Source of the DNA: Diphasiastrum complanatum
Taxonomy: Eukaryota; Streptophyta; Lycopodiopsida; Lycopodiales; Lycopodiaceae
Assembly (NCBI GenBank): GCA_029204225.1
Contig: CM055100.1
Span: 45,657,685 to 45,721,684 of the forward strand
Reading direction: 5' to 3'
DNA length: 64,000 nucleotides
Part shown: piece after piece, positions 63,454 to 64,000 of the stretch
Layout of the letters: every line of letters starts with the position of its first letter
How positions within the stretch are numbered: the first letter of the stretch is position 1
Notes under the pieces: model-generated
Told to the model about the DNA's origin: nothing
The model's database searches: none
The model's input: the letters and a program-made list of their open reading frames with translations, nothing else
Position numbers and translations under genes: made by a program

Positions 63454-64000
63454 CTGTTTGTTTGAAATCTGAAATTTGAATTGATGAATCCTGATCTTCT
63501 AGTTAAGTTCTCAGTTTTCAATTATCCAATATCTAGTTTCTGTGCGATGTTCTTGACCAGTGACTCTTGAGGGCTCATCATTAAATCATTTAACATTTGA
63601 ATATGTACTATAATGTGTCTTGCAAGCTTGAGAGAGTCCAGCGTCTCTAGTAGAGGTTTTACAATTTTGATTTTATAATTATGCATTTTCCATTTGCCAT
63701 TTAAATATTCTCGGCTACTTTGTAGACATAATAATTGTTGCTTATCACAATTGTTTCTGAATCAACAAAATTTATGTCAAGTATATTGATTAATCCAGGA
63801 TGGGTTTGTGTTTCATTGCTATCCAAAACGCGTGGATTTTACGAAAGCATTTGCTGGTCTATTAGACATTACTTGGAACTTCATATGCGAATATTAAATT
63901 GTACTATGTAGAATCTAGATCAATTTTTTTGGCTTCCTCTATTGAAACATTTAGACGCATTAGTGTAGGTTTTATATACGACACTTCTTTCTTCTGCATG
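63454..64000. other. AT-rich stretch to the window end
   Basis: No supported feature. The C-terminal hAT region is not recognisable here. Confidence 0.3.

Overview
This window is nuclear DNA of a land plant. The evidence is a ten-exon thermospermine synthase gene, plant-type Copia and Gypsy LTR retrotransposons with the TGGTATCAGAGC initiator-Met primer site, Helitron and hAT relics, and degenerate CCCTAA-type telomeric motifs. Very long (CT)n/(GA)n tracts, short introns and an unusual reverse-transcriptase family would fit a non-seed plant, but the species cannot be named from the sequence alone. All coordinates and alignments here were read by eye.

Layout. 1-10164: a decayed minus-strand Copia-type element with a non-coding interior, split by a complete young Copia element (885-7314; LTRs identical as read, 5-bp target duplication AATCC). 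10165-24205: a pile of decayed Gypsy pieces. A gag-only element (18071-21958) sits inside the integrase of a Gypsy element that runs from 17169 to its LTR at 23051-23590. 24206-25900: unclassified sequence with a small tandem repeat. 25900-30825: the one clear host gene, an ACL5-type thermospermine synthase on the plus strand. It has a G-box-rich tandem-repeat array upstream and an ATG-free leader of about 600-700 bp. 30826-41900: intergenic DNA with a diverged higher-order tandem repeat (31990-33420), short direct repeats, and microsatellites up to 760 bp. 42090-45110: a Helitron helicase relic (minus) with a recognisable 3' terminus, next to an unusual reverse transcriptase relic (plus). 45101-49111: a truncated minus-strand Gypsy element. 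49390-55095: short relics of the same reverse transcriptase, Gypsy RNase H and RT, and a second Copia family. 55450-56235: a cluster of hairpins, then degenerate telomere-like DNA. 56400-57810: a second Helitron helicase relic. 57800-62150: low-coding DNA with one weak F-box-like segment. 62740-63460: a hAT transposase relic.

Only the thermospermine synthase gene looks functional, and it would act in xylem and auxin/polyamine homeostasis. The young Copia element is structurally complete, but its pol frame is broken and its RT active site reads YVDN. The items most worth a second look are the unusual reverse transcriptase fragments, the paired G-box array, the duplicated last splice acceptor and GC-AG intron of the host gene, and the nested gag-only element.
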